DNA of 64,000 bases, taken from UBA11524 sp965646445. GTDB taxonomy: Bacteria; Bacillota; Clostridia; Christensenellales; Aristaeellaceae. The position numbers were made by a program, and so were the translations under genes. The notes below the pieces were generated by a model. The model ran no database searches. It saw only the letters and a program-made list of their open reading frames with translations, and had not been told where the DNA came from. Location: assembly GCA_965646445.1 (NCBI GenBank), contig CBFFZW010000007.1, positions 34,119-98,118 on the forward strand. Direction: 5' to 3'. Shown here piece by piece: positions 1 to 8,492 of the stretch (position 1 is its first letter; every line of letters starts with the position of its first letter).

Positions 1-567
1 CGCCGGATAAATCACTTGAATACCGGTTTTATCCTGCCATGCCTGAATGCTTTCAAACTCAGCCGGGGTCAGGGTCATGTACATCATGCCCATTTTCAAG
101 TAGTTGTCCACCCGCAAATCATAAAAAGTCGACTTTTTGCTGGCAGTGGGATCCTGATAGTTTTCCCGATATACAGCAACCACCGGATCAATACCGGTTT
201 CTTCTGTTTGCGCACGATAAGCGATATAGGCCGAGGCGTTAACGGTCACATCACTGCAGCCGTCCATTCCCAGCCATCCCATACCAGAAACTTTGGGCGG
301 CAATTTGGTGTAATTCAGGTAGGTGGTATCGGTAAGCGCACGCGAGTAGGTATTCTCACAAAATATAGGAACAAAAGTGGCATAAAGCACAAGGATGAAA
401 ATGATGAACGCTGCCACGACCGAACCTTTGTTGCGGCAAAAACGGATCATAGCATCCTTAAAATACCCAACAGGCTTGGTTTCCAGCTTTCTATCATGCA
501 TGCGGCCTTCTACGCCGACAAAGGTAAATTCAGACGCGGGAATATCCTGATACAATTTCTCTTTCAT
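1..567 (-). CDS. Peptide-type ABC transporter permease, OppC-like (3' end outside window)
   Basis: This is the N-terminal 189 residues of an inner-membrane permease of a peptide-type ABC importer; the gene runs off the left edge. The ATG shares its A with the TAA stop of the upstream OppB-like gene (TAATG), so the two are translationally coupled. After a cytosolic N-terminus there is one membrane segment at about residues 48-70. It is followed by at least 110 soluble residues with no further membrane segment, where ordinary OppC proteins have a short loop. Permeases with such a large extracytoplasmic insert are known among Clostridia, but the transmembrane core that would prove the family is off-window. 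The assignment rests on the TM1 pattern and on position after an OppB and a binding protein. Confidence 0.72.
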   Translation of the reverse strand, partial: MKEKLYQDIPASEFTFVGVEGRMHDRKLETKPVGYFKDAMIRFCRNKGSVVAAFIIFILVLYATFVPIFCENTYSRALTDTTYLNYTKLPPKVSGMGWLGMDGCSDVTVNASAYIAYRAQTEETGIDPVVAVYRENYQDPTASKKSTFYDLRVDNYLKMGMMYMTLTPAEFESIQAWQDKTGIQVIYPA

Positions 568-1526
568 TACTTCTTACTCCCCATTCTGATTCTCGGATCA
601 ATAAAGCCATAGCTGATATCCACAATGATACCGGAAGCCAAACCGATCAGCGTATAGAAGGCGGACAGAAGAAGGAAGAAGTTGTAGTCCGGCTGGGCAG
701 CCGTGATGGACTGCACATACAGCGGGCCGACGCCAGGAATACCAAAAATCTGCTCAATAATGAGGGATCCACCCATGATGCCGACAAATTCGCCCAGAAT
801 CATCGGGAAGATTGGCACCATAGCGTTGCGCATGGCGTGACGGATCGTTGTTTGCGCTTTGCTCAAGCCCTTGGTGCGAGCCAGCAGCAGGAAGTCGCTG
901 GTGAGAACCTCCGTTAGCTCAGCGCGGGTATAACGGGTCAAGCCGGCCACCGTGCCGAAGCCCAGGGACATAATGGCAGGCACCATGGACACAAACATGT
1001 TCCAGGAGAAAAAGTCGTAACCCGACTGAACCTGGAATGGGAACCATTTGAGCTTAAAGCACAGGAAATACTGCACCAGAAACGCGTAAACGTAACTTGG
1101 TACAGAAACAAAGACCATAACCAGAACGGAAATGATCTGATCCTGCCACTTATTTTTTCTTAATGCGGCATAAATGCCGAACAAAAGGCCCAGAGGCACG
1201 GCAAAAACCATGGTGTACAGGTTGACGGCCACGGTGGCGGGCATTTTCTCCATGAACTTGTTCCACACGTCTTGGCCGACATACAGCGATTCGCTCACGC
1301 CCCAATCGCCGCCAATGAGCGATTTGCGCAGAAAAATACCATATTGTTCGATGAGCGGTTTATTATAGCCCAAGGCTTCACGGCGCATTTCAATCAACGC
1401 CATATCTTTGCCAAACTGCTCAACAGGTTTGTCCGGCAGCAGCTTCACCAGTACAAAACACATGGAGATGATAATCAGAAACACCATCAACATGAGCAGG
1501 ATTCGTTTGAATACATACTTTACCAT
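567..1526 (-). CDS. Peptide-type ABC transporter permease, OppB/DppB family
   Basis: Inner-membrane subunit of a peptide or nickel-type ABC importer, 319 residues. It begins MVKYVFKRILLM, the usual OppB N-terminus leading into TM1, and ends near DPRIRMGSKK, the typical 'DPRI' tail. The conserved cytoplasmic loop that contacts the ATPase is visible as LLLARTKGLSK followed by AMRNAMVP. About six membrane segments are present. I chose the ATG at 1526 because an AAGGGG-type ribosome site lies about 7 bases upstream; an in-frame ATG at 1559 would add 11 residues. It lies between the binding-protein gene and an OppC-like gene in one operon. No ATPase genes are visible; they may lie beyond the left edge. 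Confidence 0.93.
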   Translation of the reverse strand: MVKYVFKRILLMLMVFLIIISMCFVLVKLLPDKPVEQFGKDMALIEMRREALGYNKPLIEQYGIFLRKSLIGGDWGVSESLYVGQDVWNKFMEKMPATVAVNLYTMVFAVPLGLLFGIYAALRKNKWQDQIISVLVMVFVSVPSYVYAFLVQYFLCFKLKWFPFQVQSGYDFFSWNMFVSMVPAIMSLGFGTVAGLTRYTRAELTEVLTSDFLLLARTKGLSKAQTTIRHAMRNAMVPIFPMILGEFVGIMGGSLIIEQIFGIPGVGPLYVQSITAAQPDYNFFLLLSAFYTLIGLASGIIVDISYGFIDPRIRMGSKK

Positions 1527-1677
1527 GCCTTTGCCCCTTTCCATTTTTTGCGGCTGCATCCGCCGCAGTAAAGGCAGTCATCCGGGTGCAGCCGTAAGAA
1601 ATGGGTCTTCTTTTTGCTGAAAATACTATGTGAAGCCTTCATCAAAAGCCAACACATATATTCTGGCCATGTACTCA

Positions 1678-1712
1678 CCAAGGCAGGGATGCATTTCACA
1701 CCCCTGCCTTGG
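1678..1712 (-). terminator. Intercistronic hairpin between binding protein and OppB
   Basis: A perfect 11-bp inverted repeat (CCAAGGCAGGG paired with CCCTGCCTTGG) with a 13-base loop lies 36 bases after the binding-protein stop. No T-run follows on the minus strand, so it is more likely a processing or mRNA-stabilising stem that favours the abundant binding protein over the permeases than a full terminator. Confidence 0.6.
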
Positions 1713-1747
1713 CTTACCTACTTATCCAGCCTTTGTCAGGTCAGAAA

Positions 1748-4132
1748 TTACTTGTAGTTCAGCGTACCACCCTGCTCAGCAACGAAAGCGTCCCAAGCAG
1801 CGTCATCATAGTTGTAGGTCAGGTACTGAATGCCGCCGCGGCTGAGCGGGAAGATCTCATCCTCGGTGTAGTACTCAACCTGCATGCCCTTCAGCTTCGC
1901 GGAAGCGTCGGTGGTCATCGGGATGAAGTTGTAATTCTGCAGGATGATGTTCTCCAGCGCAGCCAGCACAGTCAAACGCTTGGCCTGCATGTCGACATCA
2001 GAGCTATAAGGCAGGCACAGCATTTCGGCTTCGGCATCCTTCACGGCAGCCTCAACCTCGGCGCCGTTGATGATGGCCCACCAGTCATAGGCGCTGGCGG
2101 TGTAAACCTTGTCGTCCAGGGTAATGTCAATCATGGCCGTGGAGGAATCCCAGGCGGGATCGTACTGATAGGTATCGGACACATACACCTGCATCAGGTT
2201 GTAGGGATCGAACGCGGAGCCGGTCCAGCCAACGTAGAACAGCATATCCACCTGGTTGTTGCGCAGCGCGTCGCCAAAGGCGTTGCCAATGGTGTCATCC
2301 TTCTTGAAGGTCAGCTTGCCTTCCAGCTTGGTGCCCTTCACAGCCTCGGTGTAGTTGTTGGAGATGAACTCATAACCGTTGGTGTAAGCGGGGCGAGCGT
2401 TGGGCAGGCCGATGATGATTTCAATCACATCGTCCTCGTCCATCAGGCCCTGCTCAATGGCGATGTCATAAGCCTTGTCGAAGTACTCGCGGGCCATCTC
2501 CGGGTTGTAACCGGTGATGCTGTCAATCGCGTCGTCGTTGGTGGCGTAGAGCTTGCCCTCGCCCACTTCGTCGGTCAGGCCCCAGAAGTCAACGATAACC
2601 TGCTTGGCATCGTCCGTGGTGCGATACATCAGAGCGGTCTCGGGATCGCCGACGATGTTGGCGCCGAACAGCGCGAAAGCGGGGTTCGCATCAGGGCTGG
2701 TGGCCAGGATGAAGGCGGACCGGTCAATGCCCAGAGACAGGGCCATACGGAACTCCTTCACGGTCAGGATGGTCTTGTTGATGTTCTCGCCGGCCGTCTT
2801 CTGGTTGGCAGTCAGAGCAGCCATATCCGGGTTAACGGCGATAGCGAACACGGAAGGAGACTCGTCGAAGTAGGTGTACTCGGAGGCCGTGTAATCATAG
2901 ATATGATCCACATCCAGGCCGACAACGTCCAGCTGGCCGTTCAGGAACATTTCAAAGGCGGTAGCAGCCTCAGCCACATAAGCAGTCTGGATGCGGGTGG
3001 TCTGGTAGAGATCCTTGTTCTTTTCCAGGCCATAGCCGTACCAGTTGGGGTTCTTCTCCAGCACGATTTCCTTATCGGACTGGAAGGAGACCAGACGATA
3101 CGGGCCATAAGACATGGTCGTGTCGGCGCTGGTGCCGTAGTTGTTGGTGTACACACCGTCATTCACGGAAGCGCACTTGTTGTACAGCTCCTTGTGAACC
3201 AGCGGCACATCCAGGTTGTACTTCAGCTGGAAGCCCTGCAGGCTCTTGTCCAGAATGAACACAACTTCCAGATCGCCCACAGCCTTGATGCCGACCTGCT
3301 CGAAGGGAACGGCAGGCGCGGTGTACTTGGCGAACAGCTCGTCCAGAGCCCAAGCAGCCTTGGTGGCGTCGTTAACCCAGGTGCAGTATTCAGCACCGGC
3401 GCCCTCAACGTAGAAATCATACAGTTCCTTGATGGTCAGGGGCGTCTTGACGATATCGTTAGAAGCCTCGCCAGTCCAGGTCCCGGATTCCCAGTCGTAG
3501 GTATCGCCATAGGAGCTGTTCCAGCTGATGTAGCCGGGCTCCTCGCCGTGCTCAGCCATGAAAGCGTCCAGATCAGCGGCGCCCACAGCGGCCATGTACG
3601 CGCTGATGCTGGTGTCGGCTTCAACGCCGCCCTTGGCATGCGCTTCGGCGTTGTGCAGCACAACAGAACCAGCATACAGGCTGTCAGCACGATAGTTATG
3701 AGCAATGGGGTTGAGCTGCAGCTCAACGGAATCCACATACGTCTGAGCGTTGATGGGGGTTCCGTCCTCCCACTTCAGGTCATCGCGCAGGGTGTACTTC
3801 CAGGCGCGGCCAACGGCGCCCTCGGGAATGCCCCACTCCTCGCCGACATAATCGGCGGTTACATCCTCAGGCTCGCCAACAGCCATCGCGGGAATGATGG
3901 CATAGCTGTCGCCCGTCTCGTTGTAGTCGAAGGCGAAGAGCGCATCAGAAATATAGGTGAGCACCGCGGAATTGTCGGTTTCAGTCTTATACTGATGAGG
4001 GTTCCAGTTGGTGGGGAAAGTAGACGTAGAGTTGTTGTAGGTATAGCTGGGCGCCTCGGACTCAGCCATTCCAAGCGTGGCAAAACTGCACATCATGCAC
4101 AATGCCAAAACCAAAGCAAGGGTTTTCTTCAT
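1748..4132 (-). CDS. Peptide-type ABC transporter substrate-binding protein (SBP family 5), oversized
   Basis: Extracellular solute-binding protein of 794 residues, well above the 500-600 usual for the OppA/DppA family. A signal peptide of about 23 residues ends in LGMA|ES, with no lipobox cysteine, so it looks like a signal-peptidase-I substrate and not a lipoprotein. Family features are the N-terminal TSTFPTNWNPHQ region, 'WKYTLRDDLKWEDGTPI' (the conserved W-DG-P motif), 'YGPYRLVSF' and 'KNPNWYG'. Extra sequence is concentrated at about residues 120-280. A strong ribosome site (AAGGAGGGG) and a consensus promoter precede it. First gene of the operon with the OppB and OppC genes. The ligand is unknown, probably oligopeptides. 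Confidence 0.9.
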   Translation of the reverse strand: MKKTLALVLALCMMCSFATLGMAESEAPSYTYNNSTSTFPTNWNPHQYKTETDNSAVLTYISDALFAFDYNETGDSYAIIPAMAVGEPEDVTADYVGEEWGIPEGAVGRAWKYTLRDDLKWEDGTPINAQTYVDSVELQLNPIAHNYRADSLYAGSVVLHNAEAHAKGGVEADTSISAYMAAVGAADLDAFMAEHGEEPGYISWNSSYGDTYDWESGTWTGEASNDIVKTPLTIKELYDFYVEGAGAEYCTWVNDATKAAWALDELFAKYTAPAVPFEQVGIKAVGDLEVVFILDKSLQGFQLKYNLDVPLVHKELYNKCASVNDGVYTNNYGTSADTTMSYGPYRLVSFQSDKEIVLEKNPNWYGYGLEKNKDLYQTTRIQTAYVAEAATAFEMFLNGQLDVVGLDVDHIYDYTASEYTYFDESPSVFAIAVNPDMAALTANQKTAGENINKTILTVKEFRMALSLGIDRSAFILATSPDANPAFALFGANIVGDPETALMYRTTDDAKQVIVDFWGLTDEVGEGKLYATNDDAIDSITGYNPEMAREYFDKAYDIAIEQGLMDEDDVIEIIIGLPNARPAYTNGYEFISNNYTEAVKGTKLEGKLTFKKDDTIGNAFGDALRNNQVDMLFYVGWTGSAFDPYNLMQVYVSDTYQYDPAWDSSTAMIDITLDDKVYTASAYDWWAIINGAEVEAAVKDAEAEMLCLPYSSDVDMQAKRLTVLAALENIILQNYNFIPMTTDASAKLKGMQVEYYTEDEIFPLSRGGIQYLTYNYDDAAWDAFVAEQGGTLNYK

Positions 4133-4159
4133 GAGAATTGTCCCCTCCTTACAATATTC

Positions 4160-4214
4160 CCGTACAAATTCATACGGTTGTAATATTATAGGTCATTTAA
4201 TGAAGCATTGTCAA
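4160..4214 (-). promoter_or_regulatory. Promoter and candidate operator of the oversized binding protein
   Basis: On the minus strand TTGACA (4209-4214) and TATAAT (4185-4190) are separated by 18 bases. Just downstream, at the expected transcription start, is an inverted repeat CCGTA-N8-TACGG (4160-4177), flanked on both sides by AATATT. A repressor bound there would block initiation. The promoter call is strong; the operator is inference. Confidence 0.75.
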
Positions 4215-4445
4215 GCGCTAAATGGCTGGAAAGCGCGGCGCCGCAAAATGAATTTCCCCGAACAAAGCCTTGCAGTTTACATTGTTTACACGTCTTTCGG
4301 CTCCGGCCTTCGATTGTACTTTTTTTGTTTTTTTCAGAAAGTTTTTGTGTTTTCCGACCGAATTCAGCCCTGATGTCCCCCCTCTCGCGTCCGTATGACG
4401 CATCAGGGGACAGACGGCCCTGCCCCTTTTCCCGCGGTTTCAAGC

Positions 4446-4474
4446 AAAAAGGCCGGCGATCCATACCGCCGACC
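4446..4474 (-). terminator. Rho-independent terminator after the FAD oxidoreductase gene
   Basis: Minus strand: GGTCGGCG, 8-base loop, CGCCGGCC, then TTTTTG. It directly follows the stop of the oxidoreductase gene and closes the sugar-transport operon that starts near 10.4 kb. Confidence 0.8.
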
Positions 4475-4486
4475 AGAATTTTTCGT

Positions 4487-5989
4487 TTATGCCAGGCCCA
4501 GCTGCTTCAGCCGCTCCGCGTCGCCCAGGTACACGCCCTGGCGCAGCAGCTCCTTCTGCACCAGGCGCACATCCACCCCGTGGGTGGTGACGCCCATGGA
4601 GGCCGCCACAGCCGCCGCGACGCCCGCGCCCTGGGCGGGCTTCATGCTGTTGGTGCCGCAGCGCATGGTGGTCTGCGGCTGGCAGGAGGCCGTTTTGCCG
4701 CTGCCCACCAGCAGGTTTTCCACACCCTGGGGCAGCAAAATGCCGTAGGCAATGTCCACCGTGTGCTCGTAGAGGAAGCGCGCGCCGTCGGCGGTGGTCT
4801 CGCCGTTGACGGACACCTCCTGCACGCTGCCCCTGGCGTCCTCGTCAAAGGGATGATCCTTCGCGCCGTCGTCGCTCCAGGGCTTGGCGCAGCGCACGCC
4901 GATCACATCATCCAGATAGACAGGCGTGGCGCTTGTCACGTCCTCGATCCACAGCGTCTTCTCACCCTCGATGGCGCGGCTGACGCGCACGCCCATGTCC
5001 TGGGAGATCTGGGAGATGTGGGCGTTCTGGAAGCCCGGGATCGTCTTCACCAGGAAGTCCGCGATGTAATAGCAGGCCTTCTGGCTTTCCAGCTCCGCCT
5101 CGGAATAGTCAAGCGGGGCCAGGGAGGGCAGCCGCCACAGCATGGTGTTGACGGACAGGTCGTTCAGGCCCCTGAGGCCGATCAGGCACATCATGTCCAG
5201 GCCGAACAGCTTGCCCCGGGTCTTGCTGTATTCGCCGCGGATGATGGCCTCCTGTACCAGGGGGAACTTCCGGCCGCCGCGGTGGGGGAAATAAAAGTCG
5301 CCGTATTCCTTCCAGTTGGTTTCAAAGTCCTCAAAGCCGCGGATGCCGTCATGGTTCTTCGGGAACTCGTCGGGGTGCTCCCGGAAGTACTGGTAGAAGG
5401 CCTCGCCGTCAAAGCCGCTCATCTTGAAGGCCAGGCTGGCGGTACCCTGAGTGACGCGCATGGGGCAGCCGGTCTGAGCGGCGATGTCCGCCTCGCCCGT
5501 GCAGTCGACGGTCACCTTGGCCAGCACCGCCCGGCGGCCCACCTTGGTTTCCAGGAACAGGCCCTTCACCGTCTTCCCCTCCATAATGGGGCTGGCGGCC
5601 AGCACATGGGTGAAGACCGTGACGCCTGCCTCCTGCAGCATTTCGATCAGGACGACCTTGAGCTTCTGCTCGTCAATGACCAGCTTGGCCTGGGGCTTGT
5701 CCCAGTCCCGGACGCAGCCGCCCATGGCCGTCAGGCGCTCGATGATCCGGCGGGGCACGCCGCTGAGCAGCTGTTCAAAATCTGCGCTGACATGGTTGTT
5801 GAGCAGGTTCGGGATGATATTGCTGGTCAGCACGCCGCCCAGGCAGCCGTTGCGCTCCACCAGCAGCACCTTCGCGCCGACGTCCGCGGCGCTGATGGCC
5901 GCCGTACAGCCCGCGACGCCGCCGCCGGCCACGAGCACATCCACACTGTCCAGCACCTCAATCTCGCGCGCGGTTTCCATGATATTCAT
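4487..5989 (-). CDS. FAD-dependent oxidoreductase (PF12831-type)
   Basis: Predicted soluble flavoprotein of 500 residues. The dinucleotide-binding motif is at the N-terminus (VLVAGGGVAGCTAAISAADVG, residues 18-38, GxGxxG type), followed by LVERNGCLGG, which is characteristic of the 'FAD_oxidored' family. Near the middle is VDCTGEADIAAQ and near the C-terminus QGAGVAAAVAA, both typical. These enzymes occur beside sugar and polyol ABC transporters but most have no proven substrate. The start has a good ribosome site (AAGGAGG, 8 bases before ATG). It is the last gene of the operon after the GntR regulator. A role in oxidising the imported sugar or a derivative is inference. Confidence 0.87.
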   Translation of the reverse strand: MNIMETAREIEVLDSVDVLVAGGGVAGCTAAISAADVGAKVLLVERNGCLGGVLTSNIIPNLLNNHVSADFEQLLSGVPRRIIERLTAMGGCVRDWDKPQAKLVIDEQKLKVVLIEMLQEAGVTVFTHVLAASPIMEGKTVKGLFLETKVGRRAVLAKVTVDCTGEADIAAQTGCPMRVTQGTASLAFKMSGFDGEAFYQYFREHPDEFPKNHDGIRGFEDFETNWKEYGDFYFPHRGGRKFPLVQEAIIRGEYSKTRGKLFGLDMMCLIGLRGLNDLSVNTMLWRLPSLAPLDYSEAELESQKACYYIADFLVKTIPGFQNAHISQISQDMGVRVSRAIEGEKTLWIEDVTSATPVYLDDVIGVRCAKPWSDDGAKDHPFDEDARGSVQEVSVNGETTADGARFLYEHTVDIAYGILLPQGVENLLVGSGKTASCQPQTTMRCGTNSMKPAQGAGVAAAVAASMGVTTHGVDVRLVQKELLRQGVYLGDAERLKQLGLA

Positions 5990-6046
5990 CGGGGTATCCT
6001 CCTTGGCACAGGGCAGGAGGAGCCTTTCTTCCCGAAAAAGGCGCCG

Positions 6047-6724
6047 TTACACCTCCACGGCTTCCATCCGCCGCAGATGTTCCTCCAGCCCGGTGATATT
6101 ATGTCTGCGGGAGGCCGCCTCCGCCCGGTCAGGGTCGGAGGCCTTGATAGCCTCCAGCAGTTCGCGATGCTCGGGAAGCGTTACGTTCATTCTGGCTGAG
6201 GACATGGGATACAGGTTGTAGTACCGCTCAAACCGATGCCAATGCTGATGAAAGTTGTCGATCATCTGGGGAATCAGCGGCATATGGCAGTGATCCTTGA
6301 TATAATCATGGAAGCGGCTGTTGGCCTGGCTGTACTTCAGCGTATCGCCCGCCGGCGCGACGGTCTCCATCTCCGCGATGACGGCCGCCAGGCAGCTCTT
6401 CTCCTCCTCGGTCATCCGGGTGGCGGCGGCGCGCACCGCCAGCACCTGCAATTCCCGTGAGATGGCGAAGTAGTCCTGAGCGGACGCCTGGGTAATGGGC
6501 GCCACCACGGCGCCCACATGGGGCGTCATCTGCACCAGGCCCTCCGCCTGCAGCTGCAATAGCGCCTCGCGCACCGGTACGCGGCTGACATGGTAATCCG
6601 CCGCCAGCTCATCCAAGATCAGGCGCTCCCCCGGCTGAAGCTCACAACGCTCAATGGCGCTCTTCAGCTCGCTGTACAGCCATTCCTGCTTGGTCTGAAA
6701 GGGTACTCTCTGCTTTTCCGTCAC
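6047..6724 (-). CDS. GntR-family transcriptional regulator, FadR/FCD subfamily
   Basis: DNA-binding regulator of 225 residues. The winged-helix domain is at residues 10-75, with the recognition region 'LAADYHVSRVPVREALLQLQAEGL' split over residues 40-64. The C-terminal FCD ligand-binding domain has conserved metal/ligand histidines in FHDYIKDHCHMPLI (about 150-163), EHRELLEAI (about 195) and RRHN (about 217). The start is GTG with only a weak upstream purine run. It sits between the binding-protein and oxidoreductase genes on the same strand, so it probably regulates this operon in response to a small organic acid or sugar acid. Candidate operators are the ATTTCATGAAAT sites near 10.35 and 10.48 kb. 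Confidence 0.92.
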   Translation of the reverse strand: MTEKQRVPFQTKQEWLYSELKSAIERCELQPGERLILDELAADYHVSRVPVREALLQLQAEGLVQMTPHVGAVVAPITQASAQDYFAISRELQVLAVRAAATRMTEEEKSCLAAVIAEMETVAPAGDTLKYSQANSRFHDYIKDHCHMPLIPQMIDNFHQHWHRFERYYNLYPMSSARMNVTLPEHRELLEAIKASDPDRAEAASRRHNITGLEEHLRRMEAVEV

Positions 6725-6745
6725 TGTCTCTCAATCCTTTGGCGT

Positions 6746-6780
6746 CTCCGCCCTTTCCCGGAAGCCGGGAGCGGGCGGAG
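6746..6780 (-). terminator. Intercistronic hairpin between binding protein and GntR gene
   Basis: Inverted repeat CTCCGCCC...GGGCGGAG with an inner CCGG/CCGG pair. It lacks a T-run on the minus strand, so partial attenuation or 3'-end protection of the transporter mRNA is more likely than full termination. Confidence 0.5.
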
Positions 6781-6786
6781 GGGGCT

Positions 6787-8382
6787 TTATTTCTGGCGCT
6801 CGAAGGCCGTCTGATACAACTCGACATAGCGATCCATCCCCAGGCGCTTCAACTGCTCCAGGTAGCCGTCCCACTGCTCCTCAACACCGCCCTCGGCAAT
6901 CCACGCGGCCTCCGTGCGGAAGACGTAGTTGGTCAGGTCCAGCTGGATCAGGTTCAGCTCCTCGATCTCTTCCAGGGTGAAGCGATAGGGGAAGTTGTAA
7001 GGATACTTGGTCAGGTCATCGCGGTAGACCGCGCAGGTTTCTTCCTTGTAAACGTTGTTGGCGCGGGTGGCGATATACTGGTCGATGATCTCCTTGGTGG
7101 AAATCACCGGGGCGGAACCGATGGGCGCGCTCCAGGGCCAGTCGTTGGGCTGCACGTCCTCGGGGCGCAGGGCGGTATTGTCCGTCCACTTGCCCTCCTC
7201 GGCATCGGAGGGCACCAGCGCCTCGGAAGCGGTCCAGCCGGCGGGCTTGAACATGCCGTAGAGCATCTGGATGTTGTTTTCCGGCTCGTTGATGTAATCC
7301 AGCCAGCGGATGGCGAGCTCCGGGTTCTTGCAGGCCCGGGTCAGGGCAAAGGCGCCCTCATTCATGCCAGCCATGGCGCGCAGCCAGCCCTTGTCGCCGT
7401 TGGGGCCGGTGAGCGCGGGCAGGATGGCGAAGCGATCCTGGATTTCCGTGGACGCCATGGAATTCTTATAGCGGTAATCCGAATAGCAGCCGACGCTGAG
7501 CTGACGGATCTTGTTGGTCAGCATGGTTCGATCCTGGGTAAAGATTTCCGGGTCGATGAGCCCCTCGGCATAGAGCTTGTGCAGATAGCTGACCGCTTCC
7601 CTGAAGCCCTCCTGGGCCGCAGTAAATTCTACCACACCATCGTCGTTGATGGCAATATGTTTTGGATTTTCCGCTACGCCGAAGGCCTGGAAGATCCACT
7701 CGAACTCGCGCTTCACCTCGCGGTTGAGGTCGTTGCTCTCCTGGTAAAGGAACGTCCAGGGAATGGTGCTGCCGTCCCCGGCCATGTCGTTGTCCTTGAA
7801 GGCCTTGAGCGTCTGATAGAATTCCTCGGTGGTGGAAGGCATGGGCAGATTCAGGGCGTCCAGCCATTCCTGGCGGATGATGGCGGCACTGAAGGAATCA
7901 AAGCCCATGTCCTGCATGGCGGTGAGGGCGTAGATGTGTCCGTCCGTGCTGGTGATGGACGCCCGGTAGGTGGGGTTCTCGTCGATGAGCCGCTGAATGG
8001 TGGGCGCGTGCTCACGGATCAGATCCTCCAGGGGGATCAGGATGCCGTCGGCGCCCAGCAGCTGGGCCTCGTCCGCCGTCAGGGAGAGGGGGCCCATGAA
8101 GCCGTCGGGCAATTCGCCCCCGGCGATGGTCAGGTTCTTCTTCTCGCTCCAGGAGGCCTGGGGGATCATGTTCCAGGTGATATGGACGTTGGTCTGCTCC
8201 TCCAGGTACTTCATCATGTCGGTCTCGTCATAGCGGCCGACGCGGGTGCTGTTCATGTTCATGCCCATGAAGGTGAGCTCGACGGTCTCTTCCGTCAGGG
8301 GCAGGGTGGTTTCCGCGGCAGCGGTCAGCAAACCGCAGCACAGGGTCAGCGCCGTCAGCAGCGCCAGGAGCCTTTTCAACAT
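6787..8382 (-). CDS. Sugar-type ABC transporter extracellular binding protein (LplA-like, family 1)
   Basis: Exported binding protein of 531 residues, starting MLKRLLALLTALTL with a signal peptide ending near TAAA|ET; two cysteines occur in the hydrophobic core but not in a canonical lipobox. It has LplA-like features: the early 'TFMGMNMNSTRV' strand, the WNMIPQASWSEKKNLTIAGGELPD region, and 'NPELAIRWLDYI' with 'MLYGMF' in the second lobe. ATG 8382 has AAAGGCGG 7 bases upstream; upstream in-frame codons have no ribosome site and disrupt the signal peptide. It is the third gene after two LplB/LplC-type permeases. As usual in this class, no dedicated ATPase is encoded nearby; a shared MsmX-type ATPase elsewhere probably powers it. 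Likely substrates are oligosaccharides. Confidence 0.9.
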   Translation of the reverse strand: MLKRLLALLTALTLCCGLLTAAAETTLPLTEETVELTFMGMNMNSTRVGRYDETDMMKYLEEQTNVHITWNMIPQASWSEKKNLTIAGGELPDGFMGPLSLTADEAQLLGADGILIPLEDLIREHAPTIQRLIDENPTYRASITSTDGHIYALTAMQDMGFDSFSAAIIRQEWLDALNLPMPSTTEEFYQTLKAFKDNDMAGDGSTIPWTFLYQESNDLNREVKREFEWIFQAFGVAENPKHIAINDDGVVEFTAAQEGFREAVSYLHKLYAEGLIDPEIFTQDRTMLTNKIRQLSVGCYSDYRYKNSMASTEIQDRFAILPALTGPNGDKGWLRAMAGMNEGAFALTRACKNPELAIRWLDYINEPENNIQMLYGMFKPAGWTASEALVPSDAEEGKWTDNTALRPEDVQPNDWPWSAPIGSAPVISTKEIIDQYIATRANNVYKEETCAVYRDDLTKYPYNFPYRFTLEEIEELNLIQLDLTNYVFRTEAAWIAEGGVEEQWDGYLEQLKRLGMDRYVELYQTAFERQK

Positions 8383-8476
8383 GGATGTTCCGCCTTTCTT
8401 CGTCATCAAGTCGTAGGGTCGTCGTTTGCAAAGCATGGGAAGCGGGATGGGGACGCCGGCGTCATTCACCTCCTCC

Positions 8477-8492
8477 GGCACACCGATGTGCC
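8477..8492 (-). terminator. Small intercistronic hairpin after LplC-like permease
   Basis: GGCACA-CCGA-TGTGCC abuts the permease stop codon. It is followed on the minus strand by a strong purine run GGAGGAGG and a 19-codon reading frame. It may tune expression of the binding protein relative to the permeases. Confidence 0.35.

Noticed and set aside
1709..4183. Open frame of 824 codons on the plus strand opposite the large binding-protein gene
   Set aside because: It is exactly antisense to a gene with a signal peptide, family motifs, promoter and ribosome site. Hydrophobic, His/Val/Gly-rich translation with no domain is typical of antisense frames in GC-rich genes.
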